A stretch of 59,301 nt of DNA from an uncultured Polaribacter sp. (GTDB lineage: Bacteria; Bacteroidota; Bacteroidia; Flavobacteriales; Flavobacteriaceae): contig CAJQQH010000076.1 of the NCBI GenBank assembly GCA_905480405.1, forward strand, positions 1 to 59,301, given 5' to 3'. The notes below the pieces were generated by a model. It saw nothing but the letters and a program-made list of their open reading frames with translations. It searched no databases and was not told the origin of the DNA. A program made the translations under genes and the position numbers. This document shows, one piece after another, positions 26,103 through 35,713 of the stretch (position 1 is the stretch's first letter; each line of letters starts with the position of its first letter).

Positions 26103-26869
26103 ATATTAAACTTATGGATTTAACTCAAAAAAAACAAGATATTCAGCAATTAGAAACTACTGATTTAAGATCTGTTATAAACGAGTTTCCTTATTTCCAA
26201 TCTGCAAGAGCACTATATTTAAAGGGGTTAAAAGATCAAAATAGTTTTAAATACAATAACGAACTAAAAATTACTGCTGCTTACACTACAGATAGATCTG
26301 TATTATTCAATTTTATTACCTCTAAAGATTTTAATAGTTATAAAGAAGAAATCAAACCATCAAAACAAGAACTTATTATTGATGAAAATGTTTCTGAAAT
26401 AATACTAAAACAAGAAATAGAAGAAACTAAACCAGAAGTTATTTCTAAAACTACCGAACAAACAGAAGAAAAAGTAGAAGAAACACTAGAAATAGGTAAA
26501 CCTATAACATTTTCTAATTCAGAAAATTACTCTTTTAATGAGTGGCTACAATTATCAGCAAAAAAACCAATCGTTAGAAAAGAATCTCCGAAGAAAAAAA
26601 TTCTAAAAAAGGTTGAACTTATTGAAAAATTTATACAAAATAATCCAAAAATAACACCTTTATCCAAAGACAAAAATGTAACTATTTCCGTTACACAAAA
26701 CAAACAAGACTCGTCTTTAATGACAGAGACTTTAGCTAAAGTTTATCTTGAGCAAAACAAGTATGGAAACGCTATACAAGCATACCGAATTTTAAGTTTG
26801 AAATATCCAGAAAAAAGTGGTTTCTTTGCAGACCAAATTAAAAGAATACAAATTTTACAAAAAAAATAA
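26096..26869 (+). CDS. Conserved hypothetical protein with TPR-like C-terminus
   Basis: A 257-residue protein with no signal peptide. An N-terminal segment (about 7-75) includes LRSVINEFPYFQSARALYLKG, a middle part (about 80-200) is acidic/lysine-rich and low in complexity, and the C-terminus (about 210-257, MTETLAKVYLEQNKYGNAIQ) looks like a single TPR-type helical hairpin. The start at 26096 overlaps lptE by 7 bp; an alternative ATG at 26114 would avoid the overlap. It is cotranscribed with lptE and secG, so an envelope-biogenesis or export-linked role is a guess from position. I do not recognise a characterised homologue. Confidence 0.75.
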   Translation: MVDIKLMDLTQKKQDIQQLETTDLRSVINEFPYFQSARALYLKGLKDQNSFKYNNELKITAAYTTDRSVLFNFITSKDFNSYKEEIKPSKQELIIDENVSEIILKQEIEETKPEVISKTTEQTEEKVEETLEIGKPITFSNSENYSFNEWLQLSAKKPIVRKESPKKKILKKVELIEKFIQNNPKITPLSKDKNVTISVTQNKQDSSLMTETLAKVYLEQNKYGNAIQAYRILSLKYPEKSGFFADQIKRIQILQKK

Positions 26870-26872
26870 ATC

Positions 26873-27205
26873 ATGAGTTATACAGCTTTTTTAATTCTAA
26901 TTTTAATTGTAGCTATTGCTTTAATACTAATAGTAATGGTACAAAACCCTAAAGGTGGAGGATTATCTTCTTCTTTTGGAGGTGGTGGAGCACAATCTTT
27001 AGGTGGTGTTCAAAACACAAACAACTTTTTAGACAGAACAACTTGGACTTTAGGTATTGCAATGTTTGCTTTAATTTTATTAGCTAATTTCGCTATTCCA
27101 AGAGAAGGAGAAAACAATGTTAACTTAAATAATACTTTAGATGGAATTGAAGCTACTACACCAGTAGACAATAGTACTCCAACTACAAATGACAGTATTA
27201 AGTAA
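26873..27205 (+). CDS. secG: Preprotein translocase subunit SecG
   Basis: A 110-residue inner-membrane protein with two helices (about 5-24 and 57-76) flanking the family's glycine-rich cytoplasmic loop: VMVQNPKGGGLSSSFGGGGA (about 22-41). This is a typical SecG, the accessory subunit of the SecYEG channel. It starts 3 bp after the preceding stop and ends an operon closed by a strong terminator. The C-terminal extension after the second helix is Asn/Thr-rich and unconserved. Confidence 0.95.
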   Translation: MSYTAFLILILIVAIALILIVMVQNPKGGGLSSSFGGGGAQSLGGVQNTNNFLDRTTWTLGIAMFALILLANFAIPREGENNVNLNNTLDGIEATTPVDNSTPTTNDSIK

Positions 27206-27224
27206 TTATCATACTATAATATTT

Positions 27225-27262
27225 AAAAAATGCCAACGTAAATGACACGTTGGCATTTTTTT
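27225..27262 (+). terminator. Terminator after secG
   Basis: AAAAAATGCCAACGT (27225-27239) pairs with ACGTTGGCATTTTTTT (from 27247) around AAATGAC. Perfect stem with a T-run; it separates secG from groES. Confidence 0.9.
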
Positions 27263-27300
27263 ATTCCTAATATTTAGGTTTAAAATCAATCAAAGAAAAA

Positions 27301-27336
27301 TTGTCAGTTTAAAACTATTGGCATAGTTTCTGACAA
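27301..27336. promoter_or_regulatory. Inverted repeat in the groES upstream region
   Basis: TTGTCAG (27301-27307) and CTGACAA (27330-27336) are perfect complements and enclose a second pair AAACTAT (27312-27318) / ATAGTTT (27323-27329) with a TGGC loop. Together they give a 14-bp stem broken only by a 4-nt bulge (TTTA). It lies 48 bp before the groES ATG. It does not match CIRCE (TTAGCACTC-N9-GAGTGCTAA). No T-run follows, so it is a candidate operator or heat-responsive leader structure rather than a terminator. Confidence 0.55.
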
Positions 27337-27383
27337 TCTATTACAATAGCAAAGAAAAATTAATTAATCAAAATTTATAAAAA

Positions 27384-27659
27384 ATGGGATTAAACATTAA
27401 ACCTTTAGCAGACAGAGTTCTTGTAGAGCCTGCACCTGCAGAAACAAAAACAGCATCTGGATTAATTATACCCGACAATGCAAAAGAAAAGCCTCAAAAA
27501 GGAACTGTTGTAGCTGTTGGAAATGGTAAAGTAGATGAACCTTTAACTGTAAAAGTTGGTGACACTGTTTTATATGGTAAATATGCTGGAACTGAATTAA
27601 AATTAGAAGGTACAGACTATTTAATTATGCGTGAAGCAGATATTTTAGCGATTATTTAA
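27384..27659 (+). CDS. groES: Co-chaperonin GroES
   Basis: A 91-residue GroES of normal length. Visible landmarks are the start [14 protein letters not shown], the mobile loop [17 protein letters not shown] (about 21-37) that contacts GroEL, the roof region, and the C-terminal READILAII. It forms the heptameric lid of the chaperonin. It begins the groESL operon; transcription is presumably controlled by the region with the inverted repeat upstream. A family-type repeat lies between it and groEL. Confidence 0.98.
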   Translation: MGLNIKPLADRVLVEPAPAETKTASGLIIPDNAKEKPQKGTVVAVGNGKVDEPLTVKVGDTVLYGKYAGTELKLEGTDYLIMREADILAII

Positions 27660-27664
27660 AAATT

Positions 27665-29394
<1,730 letters not shown>

Positions 29395-29448
29395 TCATTA
29401 GCAAATATCTATATATAGACAAGTACTTTTCTTGCCTAATTAATATAA

Positions 29449-29484
29449 GAAAATCCGTTAGAAATTATTTCTAACGGATTTTTT
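29449..29484 (+). terminator. Terminator after groEL
   Basis: AAATCCGTTAGAAAT pairs with ATTTCTAACGGATTT followed by more T. A 15-bp perfect stem with almost no loop and a T-run; a strong intrinsic terminator. Confidence 0.9.
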
Positions 29485-29530
29485 GGCTTAATTTTTGACG
29501 ATATTGTTAACAAATTAAAACATATTGAGA

Positions 29531-31801
29531 ATGAAAAAAACAATACTTATTCTATTTATTTTAATTGTAAACTCAACATTTTCTCAAAAAAACATAGATA
29601 GTTTGTATGTTAAATATTTTAAAATTAAAAGAGAAAACATACATCTTCATCTAAACAAAACAAGTTTTATACCAGGTGAAGAAGCTTGGTTTAAAGCTTA
29701 TATTATAAATAATAAAGACAAAAAACTTTCTAACTTTACCAAAAACTTACATTGCTATATATACGATAACAACAAGAAAATTATTGCTAAAAAACTAATT
29801 TATACAGAAAATGGTGTTGGTAATGGTAGTTTTAAAATTGACTCTACCTACACAAGTAATACCTATTACATAGCAGCTAATACAAATTGGATGCAAAATT
29901 TTAAGGAAGACGAATCCTTTTTTCAAAAAATTACAATTCTAAATAAAAATAGCTATAAAAACACTACTGATAACGAATTAGATATTCAAATTCTACCAGA
30001 AGGAGGACATTATATAGAAGCCTCTAAAAATACTTTTGGTTTACTCGTAAAGAACAAAAATAATATTGGATTAAAAATTAACAAAATCCTTCTTAAAGAC
30101 AACAAAAATAAAGTTCTCAAAGAATTCTCTACCAATAATTTTGGACTTGCTAAATTTAACTTTTATTACGATTCAAAAAAAGAATATCATCTTGAGTTTG
30201 ATTTAGGAAACGGTAAGGTTATAGAAAAAAAAATACCGAAAGCCTCTGAAATGGGAATAACTTTAAATATTGAGAATTTAATACCAACCTATTTTAAAAT
30301 AAATATCAATACAAATAAAAATACCTTAAAAAATATTATGAATAAAAAAATCAACCTTTTTATTCATAATACTAACTATTATTTTGAAAAAGAAATAAGT
30401 TTTAAGAACCAAAATACAACAATTAGTATTCTGGTACCAAAGAAAAAAATTGACACTGGAGTTAACATTATTACTTTATTTGATAACGCAAACAATCCAA
30501 TAGCAGAAAGACTAACCTACATTCATAATAAAAATTTAAAACAAGAAATAAATATTGAAAAACTTAAAACGAATAACGATTCTTTAGAAATTAAACTTTC
30601 TAAAAAAGGATTAGATAGTAGTAAGTACTTTATGAGTGCTAGTATTCTTCCTATTAACACAAAATCATACAATCCTACAAACTCAATTATTTCTAAATTT
30701 ATTTTAGCGCCATTTATAAAAGGCTCAATACAAAATCCTTCTTATTATTTTAAGAATATTGATAGGAAAAAACTATTACAATTAGACCTCTTACTTTTAA
30801 CACAAGGTTGGAGTAAATATAATTGGAAAAATATTTTTTACGAAACACCAATAATTAAAGCTGAGTCAGAAAATGGCATCACCTTAAAAGGAACTTTAAA
30901 TGTTGAGAAAATAGATAAAAACTCTAAAGTATTTTTATTTTCTTCAGACAATAACTTAGTATTATCAAAAGAAATTAAAGGCAATAAATTTAAATTTTCT
31001 AGACTCTATTTAAAAGATAGCTCTGAAGTAAACTTTATTATTTCTAAAAAAAAGAAACAACTTAAAACTAGAGGATATTTTCAACAAATTTCTAATAATC
31101 TTAATCTAAAAACTAAGACTTATAACAATCAGTTTGATTTTATCAATTTAGATAATCAAAATTTAGCGCACAATTTTATAGAAACTGATAGAATACAATT
31201 AGACGCAATTAACCTAAGATTAAAAAAGAAACCAAAAAATAATCCGTTCTTTTCTGGCGTCGGATTCAGTAAAGTATTTGTTTTAGACAAAAACTATAAA
31301 GGAACACAAAACTTAAATTCTTTCTTTATGGAGAGGTTCTATTCATTTAGAAGAGACCATGATTCTAACTTAGTCCTAATTAAAAGTAACAGGCAAGTAT
31401 CTGTCTATTGGGATGATATTATTTTAGATGATCTCGAAATTCTAAACAATTTAAATTTATCCGAATTTAGTGAGATCCATTATAAAAATAGAGAAATATT
31501 TTTGTATACTAATTATGATTTCAAAGAAAAAAGATCAATTAAAAAAATGGGTAAACTAACAATTAATGGAGGCTTTACAGAACCAAAAATATATTATCAA
31601 CCAAAATACGGAAACAAGAGTTCTACTATTTTTGAAAATTACGGTGCTATTTACTGGAAACCTAACATAAATATGAGCTCCATAAACACTAGTTTTAAAA
31701 TACCTTTAATGGATCAAAAACATTTTACCATATATATTGAAGGAATTACTGCATCAGGTGCATATATTTATGAGGAAAAAGATATTCATTTAAAAAATTA
31801 A
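29531..31801 (+). CDS. Large exported protein with macroglobulin-like N-terminal domain and plug-like C-terminus
   Basis: The ATG at 29531 gives a clear signal peptide (MKKTILILFILIVNSTFSQ); a TTG two codons upstream is less likely. The 756-residue protein opens with YVKYFKIKRENIHLHLNKTSF and IPGEEAWFKAYI (about 20-55), a beta-domain type seen at the start of many Bacteroidota surface proteins and related to the MG2 fold of alpha-2-macroglobulins. The last ~180 residues contain FVLDKNYKGTQNLNSFFMERF and VSVYWDDIILDDLEILNNLN, which resemble a degenerate TonB-receptor plug, but no outer-membrane barrel follows. It is rich in Lys, Asn and Ile. It is monocistronic. Function unknown; the domain readings are tentative. 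Confidence 0.7.
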   Translation: MKKTILILFILIVNSTFSQKNIDSLYVKYFKIKRENIHLHLNKTSFIPGEEAWFKAYIINNKDKKLSNFTKNLHCYIYDNNKKIIAKKLIYTENGVGNGSFKIDSTYTSNTYYIAANTNWMQNFKEDESFFQKITILNKNSYKNTTDNELDIQILPEGGHYIEASKNTFGLLVKNKNNIGLKINKILLKDNKNKVLKEFSTNNFGLAKFNFYYDSKKEYHLEFDLGNGKVIEKKIPKASEMGITLNIENLIPTYFKININTNKNTLKNIMNKKINLFIHNTNYYFEKEISFKNQNTTISILVPKKKIDTGVNIITLFDNANNPIAERLTYIHNKNLKQEINIEKLKTNNDSLEIKLSKKGLDSSKYFMSASILPINTKSYNPTNSIISKFILAPFIKGSIQNPSYYFKNIDRKKLLQLDLLLLTQGWSKYNWKNIFYETPIIKAESENGITLKGTLNVEKIDKNSKVFLFSSDNNLVLSKEIKGNKFKFSRLYLKDSSEVNFIISKKKKQLKTRGYFQQISNNLNLKTKTYNNQFDFINLDNQNLAHNFIETDRIQLDAINLRLKKKPKNNPFFSGVGFSKVFVLDKNYKGTQNLNSFFMERFYSFRRDHDSNLVLIKSNRQVSVYWDDIILDDLEILNNLNLSEFSEIHYKNREIFLYTNYDFKEKRSIKKMGKLTINGGFTEPKIYYQPKYGNKSSTIFENYGAIYWKPNINMSSINTSFKIPLMDQKHFTIYIEGITASGAYIYEEKDIHLKN

Positions 31802-31857
31802 ATAAAAAAACTCCAATAGACAATGTTATCGGAGTTAAGATTTAATACATTCTAATT

Positions 31858-32268
31858 TTATTGTTTCTTTTTTTGTTTTTTCAACTCTCCTTTATGATCT
31901 AATATAATTTCTTCATCCCTATATTTACAACAAGGATGTACAGAATTATAAGCCTCTAATGTAGCTTTTTGTTTCACATCTTCTAAACCTACAATATCAT
32001 GCCCAACTTTTAAAATATTACTTTGTATGGTAGCAATATCTGTTTTACGTTCATCCATAATAACATTTAATTGATGTGTCTCTACGCTCCAAATAGCAAA
32101 CTTTACGCCTTTCGATTTTAAAGCAGCCGTTTCAATTCGCTTTTTACACATACCGCAAATACCGTCTACTTCGAAAGAAATTTTAGCATTTTTTTTCTTT
32201 TTAACTTCTTGTGATTGTACTGAAAAGCCAATCACAAACAAACATATTACTACTATTATATTTTTCAT
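31858..32268 (-). CDS. Exported heavy-metal-associated (HMA) domain protein
   Basis: A 136-residue protein with a signal peptide (1-19, ending SVQSQ) and an HMA domain (about 28-95) whose metal motif reads DGICGMCKKRIE, a CxxC pair typical of copper chaperones. A second cysteine pair (CC in HPCCKYRDE, about 113-114) follows the domain, and the tail is Lys-rich. It lies 31 bp after the TonB receptor on the same strand, in an operon with the HYC_CC_PP protein, so a periplasmic copper (or other soft-metal) relay is the likely role. The metal is inferred, not shown. Confidence 0.85.
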   Translation of the reverse strand: MKNIIVVICLFVIGFSVQSQEVKKKKNAKISFEVDGICGMCKKRIETAALKSKGVKFAIWSVETHQLNVIMDERKTDIATIQSNILKVGHDIVGLEDVKQKATLEAYNSVHPCCKYRDEEIILDHKGELKKQKKKQ

Positions 32269-32299
32269 TTTTATTGATTTTAATTATCTAAATCTTATG

Positions 32300-34543
32300 T
32301 TACTTAATTTTAAAACGCAATCCGGCATAAAATGCTCTACCAAAAATTGGAGAGTATATAATTGTGGTATCAAAATTTGAACCAAAAGGATCGTTACTTG
32401 CTAAAATAGGATTATCTTGTTTTACATTTGTTAAATTCTCTGCTCCCATATAAATTTCAAACTTACTAGAAAACACTTTTGTTATCTGTGAATTTAACAA
32501 TTGATAAGCGTCTGAAAATTCTGCTAATTGATATTGTACAGGATTAGAACTTGTATTTGGCAATCTTTGTTTACCAATATTATTAAAAGTAACATCAAAC
32601 TTCCATTGAGATTCGTTTTCATTTAACTCAGTTTCATAAGAAAGGTTTGCAAAAAATCTATTTTTAGGTTGCATTGGTTTCTGCAAATTACCACTTTTAT
32701 AATCTGTTGTAATATCAAAATATTTATATGCAGTTCTTATATCTAAGTTTTTTGCCAAATTATAACTTAATTCAACCTGAAAACTATTCGCTATACTCTT
32801 CCCATTTAAATCATAAAAAGAAATTTTTTGTGGATTTTCCCAATCTACAATTACCTGATTCTGAAACTTTGTTTGATAAAAATCAAATGTTATATCTCCT
32901 TTTTTTTCAAATAAATTAAATTTCTGCATATAAGAAACACCGTAGTTCCATGCAATTTCTGGGTTTAACCCATAAATATTTCCGTTGTTCTCATCAATAT
33001 TTATTTGTCTATTACTTGCAAATAATTGTTGATTTTCTGCAAAAATATTTGAACTTCTTTTACCTCTTCCTAGTGAAGCTCTAAAAACTCCTTTTTCCCA
33101 AGGAACGTATCGTAAGTGTAATCTTGGAGTAATAAAAACCCCTAACAAATTATGAGTATCTGCACGCAAACCTGCAGTAAAACTAAAGTTATCTAAATTG
33201 TCAAAAGCATATTCAAAAAATACACCTACCGATTTTTCATTTCTACTAAAATCTGTTGCATTTACAAGTTCATCAAATTTGTCATACGTATAATTTAATC
33301 CGGTTTTAAACTTATTTCTTGTATCTCCAATAATAGAATTAAAAATGATATTAGAATACACACTTTCATGTTTAATATCATAAACATTTAATCCGAAATA
33401 AGAATCTTGCTGATGATTACTATATGCCATTTGAAAACCAATACTTTGAAAAGGTAGTTCAGGAAAAACATACCCTAGTTTAGCTGAAGTTTCAAATCGT
33501 CTCGTATCAATTTCACTTCCCCAAGCATTTGTTGTTCCCTTATCAAAAGCCGGATTAAAATTAATTTCCCCTGTTTGTTTTTCATCATTTAAAAAACGAA
33601 CATTTATAAAACTTACCCAACCTTTTTCGGCATCTGTAAACTGCCATCTGTTCATTACATTTATCTGATTTGCTAATGGAGCATCTAAAAAGTTATCATT
33701 GTTTTTATCAAACTTTTCACCTCTATAATTCCCATGCACATACAAACCTGTTTGCCATTTATCCGACACTTTTTGGTTAAAATGCGTATTTAATTCTAAT
33801 CTACCATTTAAAGAAAAATAGGTATTTAAGAAGAATTTATTATCAGAAAACGGTTTTACTAATTCTGCATTTATTTGACCAGATATACTCTCAAATCCAT
33901 TTACAACAGAACCTGCTCCTTTTGTAATTTGTATACTTTCCACCCAAGTACCTGGAGTAAATGTGAGTCCAAATACCTGACTCGCCCCTCTTACTGAAGG
34001 AATATTCTCTTCTGTAATTAACAGATACGGACTTGTTAGACCTAACATTTCTATTTGTTTCGTACCTGTTAAAGCGTCAGAAAAACTAACATCTATAGAT
34101 GGGTTGGTTTCAAAACTCTCAGCTAGATTACAACATGCGGCTTTTAATAATTCATCAGAATTTACCGTAAAAACATTTGCTGTTGTTAAAAACGATTTTT
34201 GAATTGCCTTTCTTTTACTTCTTATTGTTACCTCTTCTAACTCATCTTCTTGAGTTAAAAAATGATGTATGGGTTTTAAATTTGAAATTGTAATTGTATC
34301 CGTTTTATAGCCCAAATAACTTATTACTAACTTACTATAAGACGGCTTATAATCAATTACAAACCAACCTTTACTATTTGTTATTGCACTTACATTTGTA
34401 TTTAGCCAATGTACACTTGCTTCTTCGACTCCTAAATTATTTTTGGGATTATTCCTATCCATAATCATCCCTTTTAAAGTTGTTTGAGAAAAGAGAATAA
34501 TTGGAATAAATAGTAGAATACTACTTATAATATATTTTTTCAT
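32300..34543 (-). CDS. TonB-dependent outer-membrane receptor with carboxypeptidase-regulatory N-domain
   Basis: A 747-residue receptor. Signal peptide (1-20, ILFSQ), CarboxypepD_reg-like domain (about 22-105, with AITNSKGWFVIDYK), plug domain (about 120-230) and a 22-strand-type barrel ending in a terminal strand FGRAFYAGLRFKIK with the expected aromatic/hydrophobic alternation. The plug starts with LLKAACCNLAESFETNPSID, a CC-containing version seen in receptors linked to metal clusters. It is flanked by an HYC_CC_PP-family protein and an HMA protein in one operon, pointing to uptake of a metal or metal complex, likely copper, with energy from TonB. Substrate is inferred from neighbours. Confidence 0.92.
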   Translation of the reverse strand: MKKYIISSILLFIPIILFSQTTLKGMIMDRNNPKNNLGVEEASVHWLNTNVSAITNSKGWFVIDYKPSYSKLVISYLGYKTDTITISNLKPIHHFLTQEDELEEVTIRSKRKAIQKSFLTTANVFTVNSDELLKAACCNLAESFETNPSIDVSFSDALTGTKQIEMLGLTSPYLLITEENIPSVRGASQVFGLTFTPGTWVESIQITKGAGSVVNGFESISGQINAELVKPFSDNKFFLNTYFSLNGRLELNTHFNQKVSDKWQTGLYVHGNYRGEKFDKNNDNFLDAPLANQINVMNRWQFTDAEKGWVSFINVRFLNDEKQTGEINFNPAFDKGTTNAWGSEIDTRRFETSAKLGYVFPELPFQSIGFQMAYSNHQQDSYFGLNVYDIKHESVYSNIIFNSIIGDTRNKFKTGLNYTYDKFDELVNATDFSRNEKSVGVFFEYAFDNLDNFSFTAGLRADTHNLLGVFITPRLHLRYVPWEKGVFRASLGRGKRSSNIFAENQQLFASNRQINIDENNGNIYGLNPEIAWNYGVSYMQKFNLFEKKGDITFDFYQTKFQNQVIVDWENPQKISFYDLNGKSIANSFQVELSYNLAKNLDIRTAYKYFDITTDYKSGNLQKPMQPKNRFFANLSYETELNENESQWKFDVTFNNIGKQRLPNTSSNPVQYQLAEFSDAYQLLNSQITKVFSSKFEIYMGAENLTNVKQDNPILASNDPFGSNFDTTIIYSPIFGRAFYAGLRFKIK

Positions 34544-34621
34544 TATTTGCTTTTGATTTTATTTAATAACAAGACTGTTTTACATCTAAATAGATGAAAG
34601 TTCTAGGTTAAAAAATAAGAA

Positions 34622-35026
34622 TCAAATTAAGAAAGTCTGATATAAGACCTGGTAATCGAGCCGAATATTTGGTGGAGAAAAGTCTTTGTAAAAATTATTT
34701 TTAGATTTCGTTTCTAAAAATAACTTTTTGTAAGAAATAAAATAAGCTGTTAAAAACTGTTCGTTTTCGAAAGTTATACTCTCTATCTTGTTTGTTTGAA
34801 GTTCATCTTGTCCTTCAAATTTCTGAACCTCGTCTTTGCAACAGTTTTTCTTTTTTGTAAATGCAACGGTATCCATATTCATTGCACAACCTTCTGTTTC
34901 GCCTATAAAAGAAACATCAACTAAAAAATCGCCACAATAATGCTTATCTACCGTAAAAGAAAAGGTAGAAAACAGCACTAAAAATGCTAAAGCTATAGAC
35001 GATATTTTTATAAAAAAGTGTTTCAT
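34622..35026 (-). CDS. HYC_CC_PP-family exported protein
   Basis: A 134-residue protein with an N-terminal hydrophobic signal (about 1-26) and the three marks that give this Bacteroidota family its name: HYC in VDKHYCGDFL (about 28-34), CC in KKNCCKDE (about 62-63) and PP in FSPPNIRL (about 117-118). Together with another Cys (GCAMN) these could bind metal. It is the first gene of the operon with the TonB receptor and the HMA protein. The name and motifs are recognised; the biochemical role is not established and metal binding is inference. Confidence 0.8.
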   Translation of the reverse strand: MKHFFIKISSIALAFLVLFSTFSFTVDKHYCGDFLVDVSFIGETEGCAMNMDTVAFTKKKNCCKDEVQKFEGQDELQTNKIESITFENEQFLTAYFISYKKLFLETKSKNNFYKDFSPPNIRLDYQVLYQTFLI

Positions 35027-35135
35027 TGTCTAATAGCAAATTTACAAAAAGTTATACTAACTTAATGTTAAAACAATTTCTTGTAAGTTTTTAACTAAAA
35101 AAACGAATAATATAGTCAAAAAGTAATTTTTAAAT

Positions 35136-35143
35136 TATTTTTG
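35136..35143 (+). promoter_or_regulatory. Candidate -7 element of the GAF gene
   Basis: TATTTTTG, an exact TAnnTTTG match, 20 bp before the ATG at 35164. No clear TTG at -33. Confidence 0.45.
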
Positions 35144-35163
35144 CATTCAATTTTTGATACATT

Positions 35164-35616
35164 ATGAATTTAGCAGCTTTACAACAAGAAATAGATACAA
35201 TTTTAGTGTCTGCAGCAACCAAAGAAGAAAAATTACAAGGAATTTGTGATTTCTTAGAAGGTGAAATTTCTTATTATGATTGGGTCGGTTTTTATTTTAA
35301 AAACGGTGATAAAAACGAACTAAAACTAGCACAATATACTGGTGAGGAAACTGAGCATACTATTATCCCTTTTGGAAAAGGAATTTGCGGACAAGTTGCT
35401 GTAAGTAATGAAAACTTTATAGTACAAGATGTATCTGAGCAAGACAATTATATTTCTTGTGGTTGGAAAGTAAAATCTGAAATAGTAATACCAATTTTTC
35501 TAAATAAAGAAAATATAGGCCAAATAGATATCGATTCTCATACTGCAAATACATTTACAGAAAATGACACAAAATTATTAGAATATGTTTGTAAAAAAGT
35601 TTCTAGTATTCTATAA
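35164..35616 (+). CDS. GAF-domain protein, free methionine-(R)-sulfoxide reductase type
   Basis: A 150-residue stand-alone GAF domain. The fRMsr signature is visible: FGKGICGQVAV with C75, and YISCGWKVKSEIVIPI with C99. These are 24 residues apart, the spacing of the resolving and catalytic cysteines in the yeast enzyme. The third cysteine of the yeast enzyme, ten residues before the first, is a histidine here (H65). It would reduce free methionine-(R)-sulfoxide with thioredoxin. Single gene upstream of purH. The family is good; activity is inferred from the two cysteines. Confidence 0.82.
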   Translation: MNLAALQQEIDTILVSAATKEEKLQGICDFLEGEISYYDWVGFYFKNGDKNELKLAQYTGEETEHTIIPFGKGICGQVAVSNENFIVQDVSEQDNYISCGWKVKSEIVIPIFLNKENIGQIDIDSHTANTFTENDTKLLEYVCKKVSSIL

Positions 35617-35659
35617 TACCTTTTGTTAATTACTTCGCTTATTTGTTACTATCTTTCTA

Positions 35660-35690
35660 TTGTAATTTACTCAATGTTTGCGTAGTTTTG
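35660..35690 (+). promoter_or_regulatory. Promoter of purH
   Basis: TTG at 35660-35662, 20 bp spacer, TAGTTTTG at 35683-35690: a full Bacteroidota consensus. This argues that the purH start is the ATG at 35714, not any codon near 35678, which lies inside the promoter. Confidence 0.75.
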
Positions 35691-35713
35691 CGTGCTTAAC
35701 AACACAACAAAAA

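Noticed and set aside
27263..27383. CIRCE/HrcA operator before groES
   Set aside because: No TTAGCACTC-type arms are present; a different inverted repeat is there instead.
31802..31845. Hairpin after the exported 756-aa protein gene as a terminator
   Set aside because: AACTCC...GGAGTT pairs with one internal mismatch, a large loop and no T-run; too weak to list as a terminator.
35678..35713. N-terminal extension of purH from a TTG
   Set aside because: The extension overlaps the purH promoter (-7 element at 35683-35690) and the conserved protein begins at 35714.
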